From the NCBI RefSeq assembly GCF_000165425.1, contig NW_001798988.1, forward strand, positions 199,204-263,203: a stretch of DNA of 64,000 bases. The letters are read 5' to 3'. Shown piece after piece: positions 1-12,672 of the stretch. The position numbers were made by a program, and so were the translations under genes. Within the stretch, counting starts at the first letter, position 1, and every line of letters starts with the position of its first letter. The notes beneath the pieces were generated by a model. It was not told the origin of the DNA, searched no databases, and saw nothing but the letters and a program-made list of their open reading frames with translations. The stretch comes from Paramecium tetraurelia. Taxonomy: Eukaryota > Ciliophora > Oligohymenophorea > Peniculida > Parameciidae.

Positions 1-1
1 A

Positions 2-1768
<1,767 letters not shown>

Positions 1769-1946
1769 ACAATCAATCATATTAATAAATCAATATACAA
1801 TATTCTTATTATTATAAATACTACGCTAAGAAGGTTTAAGAAGTTATACAATTTGTGATTTAAAAACATCGCCATTAATTGCATTATGAGACTTAATAAA
1901 ATTGTGGATATCATATATATTAATTTAATTTTAATGATAAATAGTA

Positions 1947-4132
1947 ATGAAGTTTCTCCTGTTAAAATGTCCTAAGGTATTAATTGATGTTTATATCCCA
2001 GAGTAGAAGCAGGATATTATGAGATCGATTTTGAAAGAAGAATCAATGATAAATATCACCTTAAAACCAATTGAATAGGAGGTGTTCTTGACTGAGGATC
2101 CATAAGTAGCACTGATTAAATTGAAATGTTTCTAAGAACTGATCAACAAAGAGAGGTAACATATGGAGTTGATTGTAGATTAGCGTATGCAGAACATCTA
2201 GCAGAGGTCTTTGAAATGATTGGAGATGATGCATATAGAAATCTAGGATTTATTCTTAAGCAATTCGTAATTGTTGTGTAATACTTATTTGCAAGGTTCA
2301 AGATTCCTATTCAATCTAATTGTCTATTATTCGATAGTTGCCTCTACTTGTAGAACAAATTAAGAAACGATAATCTGGATATGCGGAATTGAAAGATCAT
2401 GTTCTGCCATTTATGAATATATTCATCATGCACGAAGACTTTGATGTAAACATATCCCATCAGACTTAGATTAAAAAAGAAGTTCTGACCCAACTAATTA
2501 AGATAGCACCCTTTTTAATCGAATAAGATAAAGTTGATACCATCTTAGCACACTTAATTGAGATGGCTCACGATGAAAAAAATAACTAAAATCGTATGTT
2601 GGCAGCTACAACCTTTGGTTAAACGGCCTCTCTCTTTTCTATGAAATATTGTGAGTCTTATATTTGCGGAGAACTCTTAGCTCTTGGTATAGATTTAAAT
2701 GAATTTGTAAGAGAAAAAGCTATAGAATAATTACCAAATTTATCAGTATGTCTCTCTGAAAAATGCATAGAACTCAAAATTATACCGTTCTTTCTTTAGT
2801 AATATTAAATCTCTATTCTAGATCTTGTGAAGACAGACTCTTGTAAATTAAATTTGCTTGCATCAGATCTATTTCAGGTATTTCAAAATACGCCAGACAT
2901 AACTTAAAGACTACAAAATTAATACCAAAATATTTGGACTTTATTTCTGATTAAAATAAAGAAGTCAGAAAGACTGCATATGAATATTTAGGTGAGTTCA
3001 TCAGTACGATTAAATTTACTGACAAGGATTAGCAATAACTTGAAACCTTATTGGCATACTACTAAAATCAATTGGATAAGAACATGAACATGATGGGTGT
3101 TGATGTAAGTTCAATTTCAATGATATTTTAAGCTTGTTTATAAATGTGCTTACTATTTTCCAGGAGTGCTATAAGCAATTGGCCGAGCTCGTTGGCTCAA
3201 GATTCAGCCTTTGTATGGATTTCTCCTGAAATACCCTTCAGATGTAATTAAATATCTAGTTTAGAAAGTTAGAATTTCCTTATCTCAGAGTTTTCATGAA
3301 GTGGCTAAATTGTTGGGTCCCGACTTGTCCAAAGAATATTTGATCACTGTTCTAGAAACATTAGCATAAGATAAATTGTAAGAAGTCAGAAATGGCATAG
3401 TAGTAAATCTGTCTAAATTTATATCTATCTTTCCTATTGAAGAAAGAGACTATGTCATTGAATCTATTTACTAAACTTTTTAAGAAAGACTAACATAAAT
3501 GGCGAACTCGCCAGACTATTTGTACTTCCATATTTCCAATCACCAGGTGTTTTAATAATGATACCATCTTTTTTTAAATTGCCCCAATTCTATTTAAGTT
3601 TTGCTCAGATACAGTTGCTAAAGTAAGAAGGAAGGCTTCTAAAAATGTTGTTCATTTGGTTGAGACATTTGAAGAGGAAGGAGAATAAAGAACTGTTATT
3701 CTTGAATAAATTAGAGCATTCTCACATTCTAAGAAGTTCAATCAAAGACAATCTTATTGTTGGATGTGCTATAAATTATTTTATAGACCAGATTTTGAAG
3801 ATCTATTTTTTGAAAGACTCTTTGAATTATGCAGAGATCCTGTATAATGTGTAAGATTATCAGCTATTACAGTTATTGATAAATTCATATAAAAAGAAAG
3901 TTTCTCAAAAGAACGCAAATATTTAAAATATCTATTGGTTCAATTTATTGATGATCAATGCAAAGAAGTTTAATAAATTCTAACTAAATATAATTTTGTC
4001 ATCTAAAAAACCAAAAAAAAGACTCTCTCCTGTAGATCACGCAATAGCGGATCTTCAAATGGTCATTTGGAAGACATTCCAGAATTTGATGAGAAAATTG
4101 AACAGATTCGTAAGACATCTGGTAAAGTTTGA
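1947..4132 (+). CDS. PPP4R1-like HEAT-repeat phosphatase regulatory subunit
   Basis: About 670 residues of HEAT repeats, resembling regulatory subunit 1 of protein phosphatase 4 (PPP4R1) and more distantly the PP2A A-subunit scaffold, which recruits a PP4/PP2A-type catalytic subunit. Diagnostic stretches are TKLIPKYLDFISDQNKEVRK near 2920-2970, CAYYFPGVLQAIGRARW near 3155-3195, and a C-terminal repeat ending DPVQCVRLSAITVIDKF near 3835-3890. Several introns are needed, for example 2156-2178 and a 25-bp one near 3521-3545. The ATG at 1947 is the first after an in-frame TGA at 1935 and gives a plausible N-terminus. Only about 180 bp separate it from the upstream gene, same strand. PPP4R1 is favoured over PP2A-A by the pattern of repeats, but the two families are related. 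Confidence 0.8.
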
Positions 4133-4299
4133 TTTTATTATAATCAATTTAAATTCCAACTCTAATTATAACATTAAAATTGATCAAAATTCATAGATAA
4201 ATCAAGTAAGTATTTTTGAAATCTTGTTTAATTTGTAGTGCTTATACTATATTTGTGTGCATAATCCATAAATTATATAAGTTCATTAATTCTTTTCCC

Positions 4300-5879
4300 C
4301 AGATTCCATTTTAGTTGTTTTAAATTTAGATATCAATATAAATCCTATTCTACTATCAGAAATTTGATTAGAAAATTCATTACTAATTTATAATCAATTT
4401 TAACATCTTAACTCCAATAACTCAACACTACCTACGCTGACTTATTAAACACACTCAAACTTACAGAAGATTAAAACACAGCCAATTCTAAGTAAATCCT
4501 TGATCTTTAGAATAAATTGATGGATTCACAAATATAATACAAAGAAGAAATGACTAAAATTATGCAGATTCTTGAAAAGACAAAAGAAAAAGTATTTGTT
4601 TTTTTAAACATTAATTAAGTCTGCTCATGAGTAAGACCTATTTAAAAACAGAATGCTTGAAAAGGATGATATTTTGAATGAAGCCAAAAAATAATTCGAA
4701 TAAACTACTAAATAATTTGAAAAGTATTTACTCATTGTATTTATATCAAAGTGAAAATGCTGCTCTCATTACTTAACTATCATATGACATAAAATTACTG
4801 TTTTATCTATAAGCTAACAAGACTCTCAAAGAATAGCCTAAGAAAATCTGTGATCTTGAACTCAAAATCAAAGACTTAAATCCAAATTGCAAGAAAGCAA
4901 TAGACAATATATAAATCGCTAGAGTATTCTAAACAATTAGACATTGAAGTAACAGTATACCTTACTATCTATAGCTAAAAAATCTATTCAAGCATCCTCA
5001 AAGCATTAGGAATAATTAATATTCAATGATGAAGAATTATAAAAATCTAAATAGCTTTAACAAAGAATTCTTTAAGATAATTCTTACTCAAAGTTGAAAT
5101 TAGAGTCTTTTTTGTAGATGAATTCTAAAAGCAAGTCAAATGAATTAGAGAATCTCAAAAATCAAATCCTAGAGAAAGATTAAGAAATCGAATTACTAAA
5201 ATAGTAATAGAAATCAATGGCAACCCAATTGAAGATTAGTTAAGGCTATGCAACTAGATTCAAACAAAGAAATAAGCAATTAGAAATGGAAAATACAGAA
5301 CTATTGAAATCTAAGGATAACTTAGAAACTCTGTTCTTAGAAATACTTGATCAAACCAAATAAAATCAAATGTAAAGAATTAATAGTTACAATTTTCATG
5401 AAATCATTCCTTATATTATATCAGCTTTATCGAATAATCCTACTAAGTATTAAATGAATTTACTCACATAAAGAAATAATTATATGCAAGAAAACACCTC
5501 AACTCATTCACAAGAAAACAGATCGTCAAGTCAAAAATCCAATAACACTACTCCCAATAAAGTGGCTAAAACAAGAGATGTGTCCTTTAAACGAACCATC
5601 CTAGTGAGTGGATCGAAAAAAACTACTCATTCAGTTTCTTAAGAAAATATTAATTCTAAATAATCTAATAAAGCACTCAATGAAATACAAGAACCTGATG
5701 AAAGCTAATAATAAAATAAATCGTAATCTTCACAGGAGCCTTAAGAGTAGTAAATATTGCAAGACTAACAGCAAAGTTTATAATAACAACAGGAGCACAA
5801 AGAAGATCAAATATATGAAGACTAAGAAAACAATGAAGAAGTTGCAGATTTCATTGATGACGATAATGATCTTAAATGA
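4300..5879 (+). CDS. Coiled-coil protein, Q/S-rich acidic tail
   Basis: I do not recognise a family. With the ciliate code the frame stays open from about 4300 to the TGA at 5877 once introns near 4594-4621 (28 bp), 4723-4750 (28 bp) and 4927-4952 (26 bp) are removed. The protein is largely alpha-helical coiled coil (many L, E, K, Q at heptad spacing), then a Ser/Asn-rich linker (about 5480-5640) and a Gln-rich acidic C-terminus ending in a run of Asp. The 5' end is not settled: no in-frame ATG precedes 4519, yet the frame upstream looks coding, so a first exon across a 22-bp intron at about 4280-4301 is likely. Function is not inferable; a cytoskeletal or cortical role is only a guess from composition. 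Confidence 0.6.
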
Positions 5880-6152
5880 CATCTATTTAATTGATAAAGT
5901 ATTATTATAAAATCCTCTACTATGTTCCTATTACAAATCATGTCTAACATCAATTTTAAATCTAATATTTTATATTTATCTAATGTTATTTGATAAATTA
6001 TCAAACAAGATTATTTGAATAAATTCCAAGATTTGATTAGAACAGAACTAAAGGTTTAAGGTAAATATTTGTGATCGAATCTAAGTATATTAGATGGCTA
6101 GAATTATATACCGAGAATTCCAAATAAAGTTTATATAAATAATATTTTATTT
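5880..6152. other. Spacer between convergent genes
   Basis: About 270 bp of AT-rich DNA between the 3' ends of two convergent genes. It holds only short frames without coding character. No RNA gene or repeat was recognised. Confidence 0.5.
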
Positions 6153-7815
6153 TCACTTATTCAGCTTTACTTTTTTATTTATGGAGTCTGGTATAATAAA
6201 AGGTTTGTACATAATATCTTCAAGTTCTTTCATAGCATCCTCATCAAATTCACAATTGCAATATAATAAATCAGTAATATCATGTTTAGTAAAATTAATT
6301 ACTTTTTTTTAGGTATATTTTTAATATTTTTTTTCAACAACTTTTTTAAGTAATTCTATGATTTCATCTGCAGTACTTGCACTTTTTTCTAATTTATCAA
6401 GTAAATCTACAGCAACATATAAGAAATGATATTTGTTTCTATTTTAATCGCATTTTTGATTATTATTATTTGAATTAGTACTGGATTTAGGAAGAAGTTA
6501 TTGTTTTAACTGTTGATAATCTTTTAATTGAGATTCAGATTAATCTTTTGACTGAAGATCATTTTTTGAAAAATCTAGAAGATTGATCCAATTGATGGAC
6601 AACAATTTGTAACATTCTTTTAATTTACTTTTGCATTTAACTTTTTAATTGTGGAATAATTAGCTGGCAATAATATTGAAATAATTAGTATCTGATGTGT
6701 GTTCTTTTTTTTGAAAGAATGAATTGAATTTCTTATCAACGTCCTAAACCATGTTTCTTTCAACTTCATAAATTACCTCCTCGATTTTTTTTCTGCATTC
6801 TTAGATCTTACTTGGTTATTCTAGAATTGGTTATTTGGTATCAGAAGAAGTATTGTACTGAAAAAAAATTTCTAATTCTCTCAAAGCTATTATTGCCATA
6901 TCATATTTTATTTATTTAGTGTTCCTCATCAATGCTCCTTTTTTAATTTTACCTTGTATAAATTCTTCATTAAGATCCTTTACTTACTCCTTAATTTCAA
7001 CTTAATGGTCTTTATCATAATTCTATGGTGAAGCTTTATAATAATTGGCATTTGTAAGTGTAGGATCTTAGTTCATTTATTAATAGATCGGTGGAGGTTC
7101 TTATTCATTTTCATCATCAATTTTCATCATCCATTTTATCATCAATTTCATAATCAAAAACCCAATTTTAAAATATTTACTATCCTGTTTTTACCAATTA
7201 TTCATTATTAATATTCTCACTTTAACTTTTCCTATCGATTTCCTCTATCATCCAATCAATTTCCTATATCTTTTCATAATCTTCCTCTATCATCCTATCA
7301 ATTTCCTATATCTTTTCATAATCTTCCTTTATCTTCCTATCAATTTCATATATCTTTTCATAATCTTCCTTTATCTTCCTATCAATTTCATATATCTTTT
7401 CATAATCTTCCTTTATCTTCCTATCAATTTCATATATCTTTTCATAATCTTCCTTTAACATCCTATAACTTTCCTTTAGCTAATAATAATTTTCCTCTCG
7501 AATGCTTTCACTTTTCATTATTCTCGATTATATTTCCTCTATCTTCAACAACTATATATAATTTATATTACCTATATTTCCTCAACCTTTCTTTCACCTT
7601 CCTCTTTCATTCCATCAATCATAGTTATTATTTTCTATATCTTCCTTTTACATTCCTCTCTCATCCTTTTAATTTCCTTTTCAAGTTCCTATCCAATTAT
7701 CTATAGGCCCTTGAAGTAACATATTTCCTCCTTCTTAAGCGGCTAGAAAGTGTTAAACCCATTGAAAATCAATTAATAAATCAATTAATAAATCAATTAA
7801 TAAATCCATGTTTTG
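6153..7815 (-). CDS. Coiled-coil protein with a 14-residue repeat array
   Basis: No family recognised. Read from right to left, the protein begins near 7800 with a short repeated IYQL segment and then a charged coiled coil. Next come five to six copies of a 14-residue unit (EKIYEIDRKIKEDY, 7229-7480), an Asn/Gln-rich linker, and a more conserved-looking C-terminal part containing YVAVDLLDKLEK and HDITDLLYCNCEFDE, ending at the TGA complementary to 6153-6155. One 29-bp intron lies near 7551-7579. The start is unresolved: the ATG at 7810 is in a different frame from the coiled coil, so a spliced upstream first exon is likely. Two heptads per repeat suggest a rigid rod; a structural role is inference. 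Confidence 0.6.
7229..7480 (-). repeat. 42-bp coding tandem repeat (about 5.5 copies)
   Basis: The motif ttttcataatcttcct starts at 7271, 7313, 7355, 7397 and 7439, an exact 42-bp period. The three central copies are nearly identical and the flanking ones are diverged. On the minus strand each unit encodes 14 residues, exactly two heptads, so copies can be gained or lost without breaking frame or coiled-coil register. Confidence 0.92.
7767..7802. repeat. 12-bp triple direct repeat
   Basis: Three perfect copies of aatcaattaata in tandem at the 5' end of the minus-strand coiled-coil gene. It is open in two frames on the minus strand, so it does not settle which start codon is used. Confidence 0.85.
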
Positions 7816-7913
7816 GGCAGTGAAATGGCTTAATATAATTTTCATAATACTCATTAAAACATTAAACCTTTTGATAATGCGTATTTATTAAATATACTAA
7901 ACTATTTTATAAT

Positions 7914-8722
7914 TCATTTTGTAATAACAACAGAAAAAGCCATTTCTTTTTCTTCTAGCAACTCTTTCAAAGTTTTGTCAATCATACACTATAGGAATTG
8001 ATCCAATTTCAAACCTTCAACAACTTTGACTTTCCATCTTAGCAAATGCATGGGAATGAAAATCAAACTTATTCTTTGATTCCAAATAACTTTCCATCTG
8101 TAACAACTCCCATGGAGACAAATATCCTGTGAATATAAATAGATGAATTACCCATTATCAGTTCCAATGAGCCAGTCATGAATATGATCACAAACAGCAC
8201 TTGCAGCAGATGCAGCCGAGAATGCCTTTCTCTTTTAAATAATGGCTCCACCTCTCTTGGCCACCTATTCAACGAATGCCTATTAGAGCGAAGCATCATT
8301 AGCCACAAGTCCTCGAACACTAAAATAGTGGAGTAGATTAATACGTTTATGAAATTCCATTCTATTACACAGTTTCTTGCTTGACTGACATCAGCAAATT
8401 GATTAGTGTTATGATTACCCCAAATGATAATGTTTCTAACATCCTCAACATTGGCACTGACCCTTTAGGCAATGATGGATTGAGCTCTCTTTTAACCTAG
8501 ACGAGTGAGTGCTGTGAAATTAGATTTTGGTATGTTTGATGCGAATTAAGCTCTGATTAAGGCATTGGTATTGGCAGGATTTCCTACAACCAAAACCTTA
8601 AGAATTTTGCTAGAGTACTTTTATAATGCCTCTCCTTACTTCTTGAAGATATGAGCATTAGCAGCTAACAAGTCCTTTCTTTCCATGCCTGGTCCTCTTG
8701 GTTTTGCACCAACCAAGATAGT
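7914..8722 (-). pseudogene. Decayed cytosolic-type malate dehydrogenase copy
   Basis: Clear homology to cytosolic NAD malate dehydrogenase, which interconverts malate and oxaloacetate. Recognisable segments, right to left, are [87 protein letters not shown] and a C-terminus with WKVKVVEGLKL. Three things argue it is broken. The N-terminal roughly 80 residues with the NAD-binding glycine loop are absent upstream of 8722. A one-base frame change follows the FADVSQA segment. A TGA interrupts the region just before a conserved FSFP, with a further frame change after it. A typical 25-bp intron is still present (about 8128-8152). A 31-bp intron starting GTTTGA could hide the last two defects but would delete FSFP. 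Assembly error is the alternative. Confidence 0.75.
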
Positions 8723-8799
8723 TATAATTTTAATGATAATTTTTTGTTAATAATATGAAATATAAATTCGTTATGAACAATATTTGAAGAAAACAGTAT

Positions 8800-9777
8800 T
8801 CAAAATTTAATATTTTTTAGTATATCATCAATTTTGTTTGAGATAAATCTATTATTCTAATCAATATATTTGAATTATCCATTTTTTTCTTCCAAATCAT
8901 TGATATCTTAAAATAATTTACTTTCCAAAATACGTTTGTTTATTGAGAATTTGGATTAAAGAAAAGACTATAATTATTAATAGGAATCTCTCTTCTATTG
9001 TGAAGTAAACAAATTCTAAACCTCAATTTCCTTGTCTATATTATAAAAAATAATACTTAGAAGTTTGATCCTCGAACTTTTCATGGATTCTTGTAGTCCT
9101 TAAAATTATGATTCATGAACTTTACGAAACATTTCCTCAAGCTTGTTCAGAAATTCTATAAGCATCTAAAGGAAATTCGAATCAAGTTTGCTTCTCTTAA
9201 CAATAGTTCTATTATCAGAAGTGTAAGTAAATTATTTATAGATTTTTTTGAATAATTGTTCAGAAGAAACAAGGTCTTTAATTTTTGCATCAACAAAAAG
9301 AAATGAAAGATCATGAAAACGTGAATTTGAATGAATTTCTTTTTCGATTAACGAAGTTAAGCCTTTCTCACTTTTATATTGCTTTAATTCATTTATGATG
9401 TATGAAATCTAGTTTAATATCTACATTAGGTTGGTTTCTTTAAATGAAATTTATCGTATTTATGTTGAAACATCCATGCATTAACTTTGCAACATTGCTC
9501 TTTTGTTTGGAACAAATGTGCATAAAGAGTTTTTCTCTTGCCTAAAAGACTTTCTCAAAGCTAATTCAGAACTCTGGTTATCCAAATTTAATTTATTATT
9601 AAGAAGTGTTCCCAATGCTTATTTCGATTTTAGTGATTAATGCAGGATAGATTGTTATGAACTTTACGAAATTTGAATGATATTAGTACTTTTAACCATA
9701 GAAAACGATTTCTTAGGTGAAAGTGAAGGAAATTCTTAATTAGACCTTTCTTATGATTCTCGTTAAGATTTTATCAT
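8800..9777 (-). CDS. Unknown protein, intronless, partly coiled coil
   Basis: A single open frame of 325 residues on the ciliate code from ATG (9777) to TGA (8802-8800), without introns. The first 100 residues are Ser/Gln-rich and low complexity. The middle contains helical segments such as FLFVDAKIKDLVSSEQLFKK and MLIEFLNKLEEMFRKVHES, and the rest is polar helix ending DDILKNIKF. No domain is recognised. It sits between the MDH relic and another unknown gene of the same strand, about 260 bp from the latter. Confidence 0.65.
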
Positions 9778-10039
9778 ACCTTATATAATTTAAGGAGTGA
9801 AAATATTAATAATTTTATAAAAATACTAAAAAAAGGATAGTATATTTATTTTCAATTCAATAGATATCAAAAAACAACTATTCTTGGTGATAAATACCAT
9901 TAATTAATTGATTTAATCATATATTTTTCAGAAATTAAAACAACCATTTGAATAATCATTAAAAACACTTTCTATAGAGAAGGCTTCTAAAATGAGTAGG
10001 TGCTTTTAAGATATATTAAATAAGTTAAAAATGAATATT

Positions 10040-11975
10040 TCATTTAAGGCTGAAAATCTTACTTTCTTATTGCATTCTTCGAAATTTTGTTCTTGATATG
10101 AGATTATTACTTTTCGGAGTTAAGATTTTAGCATTAGAATTGATAGTTATTGGCTATAATAATTACTGATAGAGTTATGTTCCTCTAATCGATCCATTTG
10201 ACATCAAAGTAGTTAATATTTGCTCAGAATGAGTCAGCAAGATCAATTTTTTTTATAATAGATTTTTCAGATTGCAATTTTTTTATTAGAGCAATAGCAT
10301 ATCTTTCAAAGAGTCATTAGATTATATCCTCTTTAACAGATTACTTTATAAAGAAAATTTGGATTCAGATTCTTTCAATTTTTGTTGATGAGAATCATTG
10401 GTGATTAAACCAATATTAGGAAGCTAATCTTTAATATATGGAAATGAGGACTCTTTTAGATTGAGATCTTTAATTTCTTGCAATCTTGCTGATTAATAAG
10501 CTAATGGCCTTAAAGTTATTCTATCCAGAGATTTTTATTAAAGGTTTCTGTTTGATAAAGTAGACTTTTAGATATCCATGTTTTAAATATCAAATTATGA
10601 TGTTGGAGGCTCAATTGTTTGATGTGGAATATTTTGAAATCTATGATTTGACTATGACTTTTCACTTTGATCTTACAACTTTTAAGTATTTATTTTTCTA
10701 TAATTTCTACCAGTGCTTTAATCTAGTAATTCAGACTATTAGAAATCAAGTGATTTAAGAGATTATTTAATTAATCTTTACTCTAATTTATTAAAAGATT
10801 CGTTTTAATTGAATCGAAAATTCTTCTATGTTTCCACACATTTCATTGCAGAATCTTAAAGATACTATTGTGATATGTTTAAGGACTTAGCCTTTGGAGT
10901 TACACGTTTGCTGTCACATTACTCTTAATTAGATATAGGATGAATTTCTTGAGATTCTTGTTCCTTTATTTGGTTAAATATTTGAGACTCAATTACTCTG
11001 ATTGATTAGAAGGGAGTAATTTTAGGAGAGAAATCAACAAAGCTTTGAGAATTTAAAAGTTTGAGATTTGTATCAATTTAACTTTAGATCAGTTTTTTGT
11101 CACATAATTATTTGATTTAAACACAAAATAGTTTTTTAATTTCCTTAAGAGAAGTATCTGTATGGTCATCTTCAGACTTAATTTCAAATTATTTGATTTT
11201 ATTTGAATACCTTTTAATTGTATATTATACCAGTGAATTCCTTTACATGAGCTTATTTAATTTATGCTCGAAGCTATTTGTTAAGGATTCATAATTAAGG
11301 ATTGGTTGGATGAGATTGGAATTCATGAATTAAAAAGGAGGAATGTCTTCTAAACTTGTTATGCTAGATGAGAGTTAATTATTTTGGTGTCTTGCAGTTG
11401 TCTTGTGTATGTGCAGTTTTAAATTAAGGATTAAGTACGGTGCCATGAAATCATTGTTCTTGGGAAAGAAATATTTCTCTTGAATGGTTTAAATGTAGTC
11501 TAAATCTATTTTAGAATTCATTAATTTGGGCATAATTGGTTCATCTATAAGTTTTATGGATTTAGTGATTTTGGATACATCTAAATTAAGACGAGTCTAC
11601 CTTAATCAATAATAGTGTTACTCTTTGTTATTTGAAAACCTCCTCAATTGTGACTCCACCAAAATTGATTTGTTTGACGACATTAACAAACTTTATATGT
11701 TCTTTAATTTATAGAGCTGAATTTGCTGGGAAGTGAAATTTGAAGTAAGAAAAGGTTAAATTGGCTATTTATAGAAAACAATTCTGAAAATAGTCTAAAT
11801 CTTATTATGGCCATCTTTCTGTTTTTAGAATTCTATTTTCAGATTTTTGGTTTTGAGAATCAATTTTTTAAATTTGTATGTCTTAATCGGTTGTGTTCTC
11901 TGTTATCTAAAGCATTTTAGATAGTAAAATTAGATGTTCTCTTTTTAGAAATAAAGACACTATCTTTGCTTTCAT
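10040..11975 (-). CDS. Unknown Q/N/S-rich protein, 636 residues
   Basis: Removing one 25-bp intron (GTAACAC...GGTAG, roughly 11605-11629) gives a continuous frame of 637 codons from ATG 11975 to the TGA at 10042-10040. The N-terminal 120 residues contain a more ordered stretch (QINFGGVTIEEVFKQ), while the remainder is polar and rich in Ser, Asn, Gln and Lys with short hydrophobic motifs, typical of disordered ciliate proteins. No known domain, signal peptide or membrane segment is apparent. The spacer to the upstream plus-strand gene (about 180 bp) is a divergent promoter region. Confidence 0.65.
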
Positions 11976-12158
11976 GTAAATATAAAATTATATTTAATTC
12001 TTGGATAATAGTGACTATATGCAAAATGAATTACATGGATAATTGAGAAGATGGATCCAATTATATGTTAGAATGACATCTGCCATTCTTTTCGAATTTA
12101 CTTCTTAGATAGAGAGTGAATAATTCCTATTTTGAAATATTAAATTAAATAAAAAATT

Positions 12159-12535
12159 ATGAGATCGAATTCAACAGCATATACACCTTAGAATCCAGAG
12201 ATCTTCCACAAAGGACACATCCATTTCTTTGATTTATTGTCTTCGTTTCATGGGTTGGAAGATCAACCAGACTATCCAGTTTAATAATAAACCATTTAGG
12301 ATAAGCTTAGACATTAATACCTTCATGATAACAATTGGGAAGAGAGTATCAAGCAATTAATTATCATTTAGAATTGTGTTATAGAACATGCTTCAAAATT
12401 TAAGAAAAAGATTACGTATAATTCTGTTTGGATAAGAAATGCTCAGGCGCACCTTATTTGAAGGCTGCTCAAGTTTTGGGATATGTAAAATCTGGAAATC
12501 CAACACCTAAAGCTCATGGACACCATCATCATTGA
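12159..12535 (+). CDS. Small conserved-looking protein with natural His-rich tail
   Basis: 116 residues after removal of a 26-bp intron (GTATCAAG...ATTTAG, about 12337-12362). It begins MRSNSTAYTPQNPEIFHKGH and has a cysteine-containing central section (CYRTCFKIQEKDYVQFCLDK then KCSG). It ends with a cluster of five histidines, HGHHHH, directly before the TGA. The four cysteines and the His tail could bind metal or form disulfides, possibly as a small organelle protein, but the Cys spacing is not a standard twin CX9C. Family not recognised. Confidence 0.7.
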
Positions 12536-12672
12536 TCAGGCATTAATACATAAACAATAAATTTATCAAAATTATGGTATTCTTTAGGAATTCATATAAA
12601 TATCTTTTTTCGCTTATTTATTTGTAATATTGCTTATTTCGATCATTTTTATTGTAGCAACTGAAATCATCA

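Noticed and set aside
8128-8152. Selenocysteine or read-through at the in-frame TGA of the MDH copy
   Set aside because: MDH is not a selenoprotein, there is no cysteine at that position in the family, and two frame changes plus a missing N-terminus already indicate decay.
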